From the NCBI GenBank assembly GCA_036936605.1, contig JAUPFV010000001.1:76031910-76095909 (forward strand): DNA of 64,000 bases. The letters are read 5' to 3'. Below are positions 1 to 11,792 of the stretch, piece by piece (position 1 is the first letter of the stretch; every line of letters starts with the position of its first letter). The notes under the pieces were generated by a model. The model was given only the letters and a program-made list of their open reading frames with translations, was not told where the DNA came from and did no database searches. A program made the position numbers and the translations under genes. Source of the stretch: Limnanthes douglasii subsp. nivea (taxonomy: Eukaryota > Streptophyta > Magnoliopsida > Brassicales > Limnanthaceae).

Positions 1-2300
1 ATATTTGGCATTGCTTTACTCAGTAGTAACTTCTACTGTATCTATGTTTGACAATAATTTTAATAATATAAAGGGTTTCATATAAAAATATGGAAGATAT
101 ATTATCTGTCTAATTATAATATTCAATTATATGACTAATCTTATTTTTTGAAAGTTGTCATACATTTTCTTCCAAAAATAAAAGTAATTAGACATTTTAA
201 TATATCATATGACTAACTAGAATATTTTAAAAATAGATAAAGATTTTCTTACAAAACTAAAAATATATAATAAATCATCTGACTGAGCAAAATGTTACAA
301 GAAATATCAAAAGACTTAACATTTATTTTATAGTTTGGATTTTCTCGCCAGATTCAGTTCTACCATCAGTTGGTTATGGTAAAAACATGACTTTTTTCAA
401 AACAAAATTGGTAGCTTTTTATTGTATGATTGTGGTTCTAAAGAAAATTAGTAAGAAACCAATCAGTTTCCATAGACGACACCAATTTGATGTGATAAAA
501 TCCGGTTAGACACGAAGTCCAAATAGATATAAAAAGACAAAGAGAATATAAAATAACACAAGTTATTCAAGAGATAAGAGAAGAAATATTTTTTCTATGG
601 GAGTTCTCATATATATATATATATATATAATTATACAACATATTTTATGATAAATGAAGATATTTAATTGATACATATTTAATTTTCCTTACATGATCTA
701 AATGTGTGGTTACATGATTACCAATATCTCTGACTCCAGGTCTACTCAAGAAATCACTACCTAATGGGTATTATACTCCAGCTGGTGAGATAATCGTTAC
801 CAAACAAATTACACCCTTATCAATAAGTAAAAATTTAAAAAGGTTTGCATGCATGCATCAAATTTTACTTTCTAAGGTATTTTTGGATGATTTGATGTTC
901 TAAGAAATCTTATATGTCTATGGGTTTAAACATATTTAACACCAAAATAATTATTTGCAATCAAAACTCATTCTTGAAAGGTTGTGTGAAAGTCATGTCG
1001 ATTTGCAGTTGCCATAGCAGGCAATAGGGTTTGTCATGACAAGCCAAATATAGACGTTCTAATTCTTAACTAATTTCGGATATTGGCGCTGTGAACTAAA
1101 TATCATTCGGAGAAATAAAGCCAAAACTCATTTTACTGCACTCATGTTTGTAGCCATGACGAACCAAAAAGTTACAGATTCATAATTATTCCAAATTGTG
1201 GCGCTAAACTTTGCCTTTCATCATGATAACATATATATAATTTTAGGTCATAAAAATATTATTCATGTCGCCATAACGAGCCATATTCATTGTCATAATA
1301 TTTATGTCAGGTCATGGATATTAATATTGTAAATATCTGTCATGTTGTCTGATACCGTATGTCATAACACAAGACAAAATCTCATCTTAAAACACATCTA
1401 CTTGTTTACAAAATATTCCATAAACCTATTTTATGTGAATTTGGATGTTGTTTTTTTCTCAAATCTAATATATTTTTTATTTAATCAAATTTTAGCATTT
1501 CATTTTATGTTTATATGTTGTATGAAAAGATTTACAATTATGGTTTAAAAGTATAACATATTAAGTTTATTTAGTATTTTATTTTTTTGTTAGTTTCAAA
1601 TAACGATATTAATACAATTGATGGAAAATTATCCCAATTTTAAAATTCTTAATTAATACAATATTACTTTTGGATCATCTACAAAATTAGAATCGGATAA
1701 TATTCGTTATGTAAACAACTCTTTAGTGAGGGAAACTCCTCTCTCATTATTATTTTTTTTCCACTTTTCAAATTCCTAAAACTTGAATTTGCAGCAACTA
1801 AAATTGTTTATTAGATTTAATCAATTTTTTTAAAGCTTTCACCTCCTTCATAAACCTTATAGTTTGTTGAAGGAGTGAAAGTCATCTATAAATACGTTTT
1901 TCACTTCGTCTTCAATAAAAACCCATTGATATTCATCAATTGTGATTGTCTAAAAAACCTAAAGTTACTAAAATTTCACTTAATGAATTTAGTAAACTCT
2001 GTTAACTACACTGGCTACTTTAAATATAGCCAAGAAAAAACTTCTAGATACTTCTCAATGTTTTTCAGGAGAACCACAACCAATATGACTATCTACAAAG
2101 GACTCACTATGAATCTTGATCATTTTCCTTTGCACAAGATACTTTGTTACCTTGAGAACCAACAAATGGTTCATAGAACCAACAAAAAATATCAAAATAG
2201 TTTTCAACACCAAGATTAAATTCTTAACCGAGAATCAAGTTATCTCTATCGACTAAACATTCTCGATTACATCACCTAACGTTTGCGTGTTTTTTTGCAG
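1..2300. other. AT-rich region, no gene recognised
   Basis: No open frame here gives a recognisable protein; the two short frames at 1342-1548 and 1875-2219 are low-complexity and match no family I know. A short AT dinucleotide run lies at about 610-629. Between about 1000 and 1290 a loose motif of the form GCCATGACGAACC recurs in altered forms. The right part may include the 5' region of LINE-1, whose start I could not fix. Confidence 0.6.
610..629. repeat. (AT)n microsatellite
   Basis: Uninterrupted AT dinucleotide run of about 20 bases. Confidence 0.9.
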
Positions 2301-2870
2301 GTTTCAAATTTTTTTAAAAAAGCTAAATGTCAGTTAGAATTCGAATGGTTGCAATGTGGCAATGTTGATATTCTTCTAAGCGTTGATTCATTATCGGGTT
2401 GTACTTTCCAAAGAGAAACATAGAGTCTACCAGACTCTTTACTTTCTCAACAATAACATTTGTAAGACTTCCACATAATACTCTCTCTCTCCTTATTAAT
2501 GAATAATATTTTAAAGAGAAGTTTCCCTCTGGTTTGGATTTTGCATGCAATGATTTCATACCACACTACGCCCAAGACCCGTTTTACTGGTGAACTAAAT
2601 TTACTTCCTTTTAAATACCACACCAAACTATTTCCACCTCCCACACTCCTAACTTGCTCAATAAAAAATCTTTTTCCTTGTGAAATTAATACGGTTAAAA
2701 CTAGGAAGGTTTTAAAACCCAAACCCAAAGGCCCCTCAACCTCTAGAAACACGCAACCAAAAAGAAAGATTACCCTATGTTTCAACCAGACCAACATGCA
2801 TAACAAAAAACTACTACCAATGGTGTCTTTATTCTTGAGACATAGTTTGTGTGATACCTCTCTGTCCTTA

Positions 2871-3346
2871 GAAATTGATCCTTTTGGAAGCTCTCTTTCC
2901 ATTAATGCAAAGCCAGTTGATAGAACTTCTCCATTGAGATCCACTTCTCAGGGGTATCACACCTCAATATCTATGTATGGACTCCCTTTGAGAAGATCGT
3001 GCATGCATAGCTACATTGGAAAACGCTCAAAGATTGATAGAGATATCCACCTATTGTGGAAACTTGGAAGAGAAGACCTTTCCGGAAGGTATATCCAACA
3101 TGCCACTAGAAATTGATCCTTTTGGAAGCTCTCTTTCCATTAATGCAAAGCCAGTTGATAGAACTTCTCCATTGAGATCCACTTCTCAGGGGTATCACAC
3201 CTCAATATCTATGTATGGACTCCCTTTGAGAAGATCGTGCATGCATAGCTACATTGGAAAATACTCAAAGATTGATAGAGATATCCACCCATTGTGGAAA
3301 CTTGGAAGAGAAGACCTTTCCGGAAGGTATATCCAACATGCCACTA
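2871..3346. repeat. 238 bp tandem duplication, two copies
   Basis: The segment starting with GAAATTGATCCTTTTGG at 2871 starts again at 3109. I saw only about three mismatches between the copies (an AACGC/AATAC change and a CTATT/CCATT change). The unit is not a multiple of three, so any reading frame shifts between copies. The close identity shows that this duplication is much younger than the decayed LINE around it. Confidence 0.9.
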
Positions 3347-4811
3347 GATGATGAGGAGGTGGAGCCCTCTAAAACAGATTATGGCACCCCTAACGTAAAC
3401 CTCGAGCACCTAACTGCCATTTTCTATAAGGACATGTACCTTTACTAGGGAGACTGCCTTGCTCTTGGGCCACACAACCGGTGGCGCTCTCAATAAAGGT
3501 ATTATCTCTAGTACTCTATGTATACTTTCTTCTAGCTCTGCTCCAGAACCCTCTTTCCATAGGTTAAAAATGATTTCAGACCCAAAATCATCCCTCACAA
3601 AAACATTCTCCCACTTGAATGTTTTCCCACTTCGGTCACCAACAATAGTGTCACAAGTGTTGAAACCTCCATGGTTAGTTCTACCATCATGTAACCCTAC
3701 CCAGCTCTTGTCCATAGACCTCCCATAACCCAACCCACTCCCACACGTATTGGCTCCACTATTACCCTTACCATTGCCGCTACCCCCATTAAATATATCT
3801 CCACCATTGTTGGCCCTATTATAAGTTTAAGAATCTTGTTGGTTACTAGCTTCCCACAATCCTTCTGTGGCTGCAATAGTTGGGGTCGATTCCTTCATCG
3901 AGGTTATCATGGTTGTACTGCCACACAAGCCTTCTCTTCTCGACCAAGCTATCGTGCCCTTGTCCCTCACCTTTAATATAAAACCATCCCAACACCAAAA
4001 ATTCTCTGCAAAAATCCTATTGACAGCTCATTACACCCACCACCACCCTTCTACCACATACCCTTAGCCATCTCCATTTTATCTTCCCAAAGCTGCACAA
4101 GTTTTGTTATCACCCCGTATGATAATCAGCCCACCATGATTGTGAAGAAGATTTAACCCCTCCAAATTGTATATGGCATACTTGTCATCCCTCGTGAGGT
4201 AATCTCGGGTGATAGGCATGAGTAGGCTAAGTTCTTAACATGTTATTTTCTTACGAAAACGTTATCTCTTTATCATGCTCAAGGCATTGCAACCAAAATG
4301 TGGGCCATGCATGGATTACTATAATGCAAGGCTACTGCCTCAGAGCAGTTTTGCTTGAAGTTTTCCACCACTGAAAATGTCACAAACTTTCTTGAGTTAT
4401 CCCCATGGTTTTTCAGCCGCAACCCCATCATCTTGAAGCGTTGGGAACCCATGTCTTCCACTGTTAACGACCCCATGAAATCTATATATTTTTAGGTCAA
4501 GCTACATGAGCTCCTATACGAAATATGGTCTGAAAGAGGCATAAGCATCATGGGCAGCTACCTAGGCACACCCAGTTACGTGGATTCTTATACCGCCAAT
4601 CGGGTAAGGTTAAAATTTTCAGGATACGCATATCAATGAATGCGACTTCTGAGTTATGTGGTGTAATCGAAGTCAAATGCATTTGAAAAACTACCAAGTT
4701 GCGGATTGAATACCAAGGCCTTTCACCCATATGCTGCAAATGTACCTCATTTGGCCACTCCATTGCAAACTGCAACCCTTTTGATGGTTTGTCAAATTCC
4801 AACAATACCAA

Positions 4812-5778
4812 TAGGGATGGCAATTTTTTCTGAACCTGCGGATACCCGACTCGAGCCGACTTGATGGGATGGGTTATAGGTTTTAAAAAACATTCGCGGT
4901 TGGATCATGGGTTTGAAAATTTAATACCCGCCGGGTTTGGGATGGGTTATGGGTTTGAGAAATTTTCCACGGATACCCAACCCGAACCCGACCCACTAGA
5001 TAATACCCGACGAGTACCCTCTAAATTAATATTATATAAAACAATAAAATATTGAATATTATTTATTAAACTTTAAAATAAAGTTATTAAAATAAGTATA
5101 TGTATTCTGTAATACCAAAATCATATATTATTTGCTAATATATACAATCTATTTTTAAAAATATTGTTATATATTTAAACATTACATTTGATTTTTCGAT
5201 TTCCTTCTTTTGGATATCTTTTTTTTTACAAAACTGATACTGATACTATCAATATCGGTCTAATATTATTAGTATTATTAATTAAATTAAAAAGTTATTG
5301 ACATATACCAAAATCTTATATTAGTTACTAATAACATAAAACAATAGAAAATATTTGCTATTTATCATTCAATACTGTATATTTTGAAAAATATCATCCT
5401 ACATTTAAATATTAAATTTGAATTTTTAATTTCTTTTAATAATAATATTATTAATCAAATTAAAAAAACTATTTACTAACATATACCAAAATCATATATT
5501 AATTATTAATAAATTACAAAATATTTGATAATGATCGGTGGATACCATATATTTTTAAAATTGTATTTCTATATTTAAATATTAAATTTGATATTTAAAA
5601 AAATCATAGTTTCCATGGGTATCCGCAGATGGGTACCCGAACTCGGTGGCTTCGAGTATGGGAAAAACATATTACTACCCGATGGGTACGGGTTAGGGTA
5701 CGGGTTTGAAAAAATATAGACGAGATGGGTTACGGGTTTAGCTATACCCGCACCCATCCCGACCCATTGCCATCCCTA
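4812..5778. mobile_element. hAT-1: non-autonomous hAT element (967 bp)
   Basis: The ends are perfect 13 bp inverted repeats, TAGGGATGGCAAT at 4812 and its complement ending at 5778. They are flanked by the exact 8 bp duplication AATACCAA at 4804-4811 and 5779-5786. TIRs of this form with an 8 bp target duplication are the hAT signature. Both subterminal regions are packed with short GGGTA/ACCCG-type motifs in both orientations, as is usual for transposase binding in hAT elements. There is no transposase; the inside is AT-rich with three degenerate repeat units. It is inserted in LINE-1 ORF1. Confidence 0.93.
5113..5620. repeat. Three degenerate ~180-195 bp repeats inside hAT-1
   Basis: The phrase TACCAAAATC starts at about 5113, 5306 and 5484. 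Each time it is followed by similar AT-rich sequence ending in a TTTAAATATTAAATTTGA-like block (first copy more diverged). This makes three imperfect tandem units in the core of the element. Confidence 0.65.
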
Positions 5779-6154
5779 AATACCAACCTGCTACACGTAT
5801 CACACGCAAAAAAAAACTAATGTTTGATGGAAATGTTCATTTAGATGATGATGATGTCAATGATTGTGACCCTCCTTCTCCAAATTATAATGCTTTGATC
5901 GACAATGTTGATGAGGCTGAGGACGACAACCACTCAAATAGGCTCAACCTGGATGGAGAACTCGAGGTAACCACTACAAATGGTGTAATCAATGACTCAA
6001 ATACCTCGAAAATTACCATGGGAGTCATCTCCTCATGATTTGTGATCCCTAGCTTCGATGCAACAACCACCGTCAGCTCAGAGCAGCAAGATAATATTAT
6101 GATTCTTGATCAGTAACCAATGTACGTCAATAAAGTCTTCTAATTACACTCATG

Positions 6155-6960
6155 ATAATTTCTACTTTGAATGTTAGAGGTTTAGATGATCTCATTCGTC
6201 AAAAAGATGTGAAAGAATAAGTGTTCACGAATCATATAACTCGATTTTATCTACTCAAAACAAAAGTTAAGATTGATAACATTGGTAGGATGATGCAAAA
6301 TACATTACCATACTGGAATCTTGTAACTAATCATGATTTCCATCCACTTGGTAATATTTGTATAACTTGGAACCCTTGTGTATATCGTGTAAACACCAAC
6401 CATATGTTTGATCCATTTAATTAATTGTTCAATATGTTATAAAGTCGATAACTCTTCATTTGGCCTTTTTGCTCTTTATGGTTTCAATGAACCATTTGAC
6501 CGTATTCCCGTGTGGAATAGCATAAACTTAATTTCATCCAATAACCAAGGAAATCCTTGAGTTGAACTTGGTAATTTCAATGCAATTCGTAAACTTGAGG
6601 GCCGAACCGACAACTTGGACCTCTAGAATACATCGGTAAATGGCTTTAATAATTGTTGCTACAAAAACAAGTTAAATAATCTTCACTCCTCGGGATTCCA
6701 ATTCTCTCGGTGTAATAAGCAATTTGAAAACCCTATTTCTTCCAAAATTTATCATGTGCTAGTCAACAACGACTATGACTCTCTCTTTCCCAACTCTATT
6801 ATCCACTTCGATTTCCCCCATACCTCAAACCATACATCCATCACCATTCTAATCCACACCCTAAAATTCTTCTCTAAAAAGACTTTTAAATTATTTGACA
6901 TGTAGAAATCTCACCTTGAATACCATTTTATTGTATCCAATAGCTAGCCCATCCTAGTTT
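6155..6960 (+). pseudogene. LINE-1 endonuclease domain remnant
   Basis: The APE-type endonuclease of L1 nicks target DNA to prime reverse transcription. At about 6160-6215 the frame reads STLNVRGLDDLIRQKDVKE, the standard N-terminal motif of plant L1 endonucleases. It is followed by the ETKVK-like stretch (here LLKTKVKIDNIGRM) and, in 6440-6620, by shapes matching the FALYGFNEP and LGNFNAIRKLEGR segments. The expected GDFN is LGNFN, and several stops are present. It sits directly between the ORF1 remnant and the RT remnant, in the family's usual order. Confidence 0.8.
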
Positions 6961-7439
6961 CAGGATCGTTCATGTCTAGCATTACTGTAAAGCTTAAACG
7001 CCTCCAAATTGCCATGAGTAGTCTAAATAAGAAAGAATATAACAATATCTCAAATAGAGTAGAGAAGTCTCATCGAACCCTCATTTAATCCCAAATTTCC
7101 TTAGCCATTAACCCTAATGTCCCATACCTCACTGATGTTGTGATCAATTCTTTTAAAGAATTTATATTCATTAGCAAAGTAGAAGAATCCTTCTTCAAGG
7201 AGAATTCCATAGAAACTTGGCTAAAACTAAGGTATTGCAACGCTAAGTCTTTCACAAAAACATTAAAAATCGTATCACTAAGAATAAAATCATCAGAATC
7301 ATCGACCACCTTGGCATCCTCTATTGCAACCCAAAAGAGGTTGCAAGCATCTCGGTCAATCACTTTCACAATCTGCTTAAATAAAAAACCCAACCACCTT
7401 TCAAGTTTAGATAGAACACACAACCTACCCCACCAAACT

Positions 7440-8260
7440 TAGTGTTGTTAACACAACCACCATGACCCGCCCAATTACGGATAGTGAGATAAAATCTGTG
7501 TTGTTCAGCGTTGATAGCAACAAGGCCTCTGCCTTGATGCAAGTCCTTACCTCATAGCTCTTATTCCAAAAAACGACAAGCCAACCACTCCATTTGACAT
7601 CAAACCAATTACTTGTTGTAATGTCATCTACAAGGTCATTTCTAAAGTAATTGCAAACCGTATAAAAGGATCCATCCCCGTTTAATTGACTTATATCAAT
7701 CAATCTTCATCTAAGGCTGCAATAACTCAGATAATACTCTCATCTCCCAAGAATTTCTCATGGTTACCACACAAATTGAAAAGGTCACGTGTAGCCATGA
7801 AGAATGATCTTATGAAATCTTTCGATAATGTTTGATGACGACTCCTCGTAAATGTCTTTTATGCTATGGAATTTCCTAATATAATGTTGGATCATGCAAT
7901 GTCTCTCTACATCCTCTTATTAAATTAGTATCAATGGTAAAACCTATAGTGATTTCAAAGGGAAAAGAGGGCTCCAACAAAGGGATCATTTATCTTTTTT
8001 TCTTTTTGTGTTAATCATGCAAGTCTTAACTAGTTTTCTGAAGAAAAAAAGTCAAAACCCCAACTTCGATTTCCAATGGAAGTAACACAAGTTGAAAATA
8101 TCACTCTTTGCTTTGCACACGACTTAATAATATTCTATCAGGAAGATCTTAACACCAATAAACTTAATCAAGGACGACCTCAACGGATTTGTATATCTTT
8201 TTGTCCTCTAGTTGAACCCATCTAAAAGCTAAGTTTTTTCTGTATGGCGTCACTGATCTT
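7440..8260 (+). pseudogene. LINE-1 reverse transcriptase remnant
   Basis: Frames on the plus strand hold shapes of the L1 RT: RPITDSEIKSVLFSVDSNKA near 7460-7520 (the EI...F.....KAPGPDG block), SINGKTYSDFKGKRGLQQ near 7930-7980 (NG...GFF...RGLRQGDPLSP block) followed by SFFLFVLIMQVLTSFL, and LFALHTT near 8110 where the FADD catalytic box should be. The FADD motif is destroyed. Frame changes and stops occur every few dozen codons. Confidence 0.75.
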
Positions 8261-8379
8261 GCAAGTCACTCGATAATCAAAACCCTCGATTTTGAGGAAG
8301 GCTCTCTTCTATGGAGGTACCTAAGAGTTCTCCTCATAACTACTCGACTATCCTACAAGACTGCAGACTAATGTTCCAG

Positions 8380-9440
8380 AAAACCATGGGGTGAATTAAC
8401 TTTTGGACCTCCAAATACCTTTCTTACGTTGGCCGTTTACAACTTATCAAAGTAGTCATATTCGCTAGCCAAGTATATTGATTATCGGTCTTCATTTTAC
8501 CGGTTTGAGTTCTTAAAACGTTATCCCAACTCTTCCGTCGTTTCCTTTTGACCAACGTAGAAATGAAAATTTCTTGCTCTAAAATATATTGGTCCAAAAT
8601 TACATTTCCCTCATATGATGGAAGCTTTGGGATTCTCGGCCTCAAAAGGTGGAATCGGGTGACCGACCTTAAGCACTTCTTGACCAAATCTTGAATGGAA
8701 AACCTAGTTCATTATAGAGTAAATAGGTTTTTAATGGAAAATATTAAAGACAAATGTCTTTGGAATCTACCAAACTACATCTAATCTAAGTTGGGACTGG
8801 AGACAAATCATCAATCTAAGAGCCACGCTTGCGAACCTTTTAAAATTCCAAATCAGGAATAGCACCACCACATCCCTCAGGTTTGACCATTGGCTTTTTG
8901 AGAAATCTCTTGTCGACCGTTATAGTCAAAGCATTATTCATTCTACCAAGATGAGAAGCAACATTAAATTCCCCATAATCATCTCGAATGATAATTGGAA
9001 CTGGTCCAACTACCTCCGTTTGAGTAAAGGCCCCATCAACCTGATTTCCTCAAAATTGAAAATGTCATCATACAAATCTACCATACCCCGTGGAGGGGAT
9101 GATATGAAGATCTATAATAAATTTACAATTCACAACACTTACCAATATATCAGACCTTTGGGTCCCCACGTGCATTGGGTCAACCTAGTCTGGAACAAGC
9201 ACAACATCCGCATACACTCTTTTATTGTTTGTATGGTCGTTGGGAAACACATCACTCGGGATAAGCTTCTCGCTTGGGGATATAATCCACCTCCCCCACA
9301 TAAAATTGTGTCATATGCAATTCTAGTCTAGAAAGCAACAATCATTTATTGATGGACTGCACATTCTCCCAATTGGTCTGGGAATATCTTTTTCATAAAC
9401 TCTCTTTTCCGAGCATTGACTATGATTGGCTCCTAACTTA
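8380..9440 (+). pseudogene. LINE-1 C-terminal region with zf-RVT remnant
   Basis: Around 8410-8460 the frame reads KYLSYVGRLQLIKVVIFAS, the conserved LSYAGRLQLIKSV segment after the RT palm. From about 8790 to 9430 follows the zf-RVT region: LRFDHWLFEKSLVDRY, then HVHWVNLVWNKHNIRIHSF and MVVGKHITRDKLLAWGYN, then a shape of the C..C..E...HLF..C cluster (MDCTFSQLVW) shared over two frames. The 126-residue open frame at 8951-9331 is the best-preserved piece. Confidence 0.78.
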
Positions 9441-9885
9441 CATTGTTTGTAGCTATTGATCTATATTTAAAGGTCTTGGAAATATTTGACACGGACTTCT
9501 ATACAATGGTCTACTATATTTGGCAATATTTGGCAAGATAGTAATGTCGGGATCTTCACCAACAATAGTTCACTCGTTTCATTAATATCCTACCACATCG
9601 TTTCAAACTTATGTTACAGATTTTTTAACACTAAAATTCTTTAACCATGTTACGAGAAAATAATTAAATTAATTTGTTGTTTCGTAGAACCGATCTAATT
9701 TTTGAATCTCTGTCGAATAAAAGCTACCAAATAAATTTATAAACCCATACCGTGTTATTTTTTTATTGATATTTTTTTTGGTATCCAATATTTTTATTTG
9801 AAAGAATGTTCTTTTAAATGTGTAACATTATTTATGGATTCTTTTACCAAAAAATACTCCGATGTAATCCTATAATGTTTTATTC

Positions 9886-10336
9886 TTTTATAATTTTTTA
9901 TTCTTTTAATATTATCTACTTTAATTTTTTTTTAAACTTTGTTTCTTTGATACTTTAGTTTATGATTACTGAAAATGAACCATTTGAGAATCGTTTTTTC
10001 ATTTTATCATACCAAAAGCATTTTCACTCTTGGGATTTGGAAATCCATTTAAACTTTTTGAACATAACATCTTGTGTTTTGGAATTCTTTATTAAACACG
10101 GCGGAATTTTATAATTTTTTATTCTTTTAATATTATCTACTATTTTTTTTTAAACTTTGTTTCTTTTGATACTTTAGTTTATGATTATTGAAAATGAACA
10201 ATTTGATAATCGTTTTTTCATTTTTATCATACCAAAAGCATTTTCACTCTTGGGATTTGGAATCCATTTAAACTTTTTTTTTACATAACATCTTGTGTTT
10301 TGGAATTCGGAATTCTTTATTAAACACGGCAGAATT
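9886..10336. repeat. ~221 bp tandem duplication, two copies
   Basis: The segment beginning TTTTATAATTTTTTATTC at 9886 begins again at 10107, and both copies end with ATTAAACACGGC followed by A or G and GAATT. The copies differ by small indels in homopolymers and a few substitutions. No coding potential is seen. Confidence 0.88.
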
Positions 10337-10788
10337 GGGATAAAAACATGCAGATGATTTTTTTGGTTGATTAAAAAATGAGGTATTTTAGAATACCTCT
10401 ACTTCATATATTATATACATATCTCTTCAATCCATCTCCCTCTCTCTGCTACAAGCTCGAGCTCGTGACATCAAACACGTTTTACGTGTCATAAACCAAC
10501 GAGCCACACAGCCAAAGCACATTTTTATGATTTGCAATTTGTATAGTTTATTGGATGGTTTGTTATTTGTTAGGAGATACAAAACTTATTTCGGTCAAAC
10601 AATTTCAATAAAAGGTAATGTATTTTCTTACTTAATCAATATTCTATATCATTTTTTAGTTCAGGCTAAAAATTAAATTTAGTCAATAAAAATTGCATTA
10701 TCTATTATTTTAGATTCCTTTCATTTTTTTCTACAAATAATTTTTTTTCCAAATCCATATTTATCAAACCGCAGCTTGGAAAAACTAA
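10337..10788. other. AT-rich spacer, nothing recognised
   Basis: There is no open frame of note. CT-rich and AT-rich stretches lie between the tandem duplication and the foldback element. Confidence 0.6.
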
Positions 10789-11452
10789 TATGAGAATACT
10801 ATCAATTTTATATTTTTAAGATAGAACAAAACTAGATGATATTTTTTGATTTTTTTCGTCAGACCTACTAACCATGGTCTCGCATCGTTATCATCAAGTA
10901 ATACATTGTTCGTATCTCTCTACTTCATTATGCATGCATCTATCCATTTCTATCATGTCTGGTCTCACATGATTTACTATTTTGTTTGTCTCTCCACTTT
11001 ATCATGCATGGTCTCCCATCTTTATCATCAAGTAGTACATGCCTCGCATCTCTCCACTTCAACATGCATGGTCTCGCATCTCTCTAGTTCATCATATGGG
11101 GTCTCGCATTTATCCACTTCATCATGCATGGTCTTGCATCACTCCAGTTCATGAAGCCTGATCTCTCATCTCTCCACTTCATCATGTATGGTCTCACATT
11201 TATCCACTTCATCATGCCTAGTTTGGCATCTATCAACTTTATCATGTTTGGTTTTGCATCTTTCAATTACTTCATGCCTGATCTAGCATATTTTTATTAC
11301 ATCATGCAAGACCATGACAAAATGAAGTACGAGAGCCGAGACCAAACAGATTTAATGCGGGACCATGGTTATTAGGTCTAGCGAATGTTTTTGAAAAACA
11401 TCATCAATGGATCTAGTTTTGTTTATCTTATAAAAATAAAACTGATGGTACT
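10789..11452. mobile_element. Foldback-like element: ~95 bp inverted repeats around a minisatellite
   Basis: The sequence from about 10789 to 10885 is an imperfect inverted copy of about 11354 to 11452. Shared landmarks are AAAACTAGAT (10828 side) against ATCTAGTTTT (11411 side), and CTAACCATGGT against ACCATGGTTATTAG. Between the arms lies a 30 bp tandem repeat. The layout is that of a foldback or Mutator-like non-autonomous element, but I could not see a clean target duplication or a known terminal motif. The exact ends and superfamily are unresolved. Confidence 0.6.
10871..11320. repeat. 30 bp minisatellite
   Basis: From 10991 to 11290 the sequence falls in strict 30 bp phase, ten units, each of the form TCTCCACTTCATCATGCATG followed by GTCTCGCATC. 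More diverged and one shortened unit extend the array leftwards to about 10871. Because 30 is a multiple of three, open frames run through it on both strands (plus 10846-11154 and minus 11084-11266); I treat these as by-products of the repeat, not genes. Confidence 0.92.
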
Positions 11453-11756
11453 TTCGATTTTATTTTGGAGTTAGAGTTTGAAAGACACATAATTTTTAAA
11501 AATAAAAGAAAAAGAAAAATTAAGAAATATAAGTTTTGGTTAAAAAGAGAATATGGTAATGTGGCTAGCTGGTGATGTAGAGTGAGTATTTGAAGTATTA
11601 TTTTTTATTTTCTAAAAGAATTTTTTTTATTGATTTCAAAGTTACAATTTGTAACTTGCAAGTATAGCAAATATATATTATAATAAGGCTAGAGAATTGA
11701 GAACTGCTGATACACTGATTTAAAATGAATATTGGCTTCCTTAAGCCACACAGAAT

Positions 11757-11792
<36 letters not shown>

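Larger units (their letters stand above)
4240..6113 (+). pseudogene. LINE-1 ORF1 remnant (DUF4283-like region, CCHC zinc knuckle), split by hAT-1
   Basis: ORF1 proteins of plant L1 elements bind RNA and help form the ribonucleoprotein. At about 4376-4480 the plus strand reads like the DUF4283 core, including PWFFSRNPIILKRWEP. At about 4700-4790 it reads EYQGLSPICCKCTSFGH followed by a cysteine, a C-x2-C-x4-H-x4-C zinc knuckle preceded by the usual Tyr-x-Gly-Leu. Stops and shifts separate the two. hAT-1 interrupts just after the knuckle. After it, an acidic 72-residue frame at 5820-6038 is probably the variable C-terminal part. The start is not identifiable; 3600-4240 probably holds more of the N-terminus. 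Confidence 0.75.
2300..9640 (+). mobile_element. LINE-1: decayed L1-type non-LTR retrotransposon
   Basis: Scattered frames on the plus strand appear in the right order for a plant L1: an ORF1 with DUF4283-like and zinc-knuckle regions, an APE-type endonuclease, a reverse transcriptase, and a zf-RVT region. Every domain carries stops and frameshifts, so the copy is long dead. Neither end is clear: I saw no poly-A tail or target duplication. The 2300-3600 stretch is included because its plus-strand frames lead into ORF1, but it has no recognisable domain. The element hosts hAT-1 (4812-5778) and a 238 bp tandem duplication (2871-3346). Confidence 0.8.

Noticed and set aside
700..860. Short frame with N-G-Y-Y-T-P-A-G-E-I-I-V as an exon
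   Set aside because: It is only about 30 codons, has no flanking support, and I recall no family.
2447..2944. 165-residue minus frame as a gene
   Set aside because: It lies opposite a longer plus frame, matches no family I know, and the domains downstream show that the LINE reads on the plus strand.
10846..11375. Overlapping open frames on both strands as possible genes
   Set aside because: They follow the 30 bp tandem repeat, whose length keeps any stop-free frame open; the proteins are simple repeats.
10789..11452. CRISPR-like array
   Set aside because: The units are contiguous 30 bp tandem repeats without unique spacers, in plant DNA.
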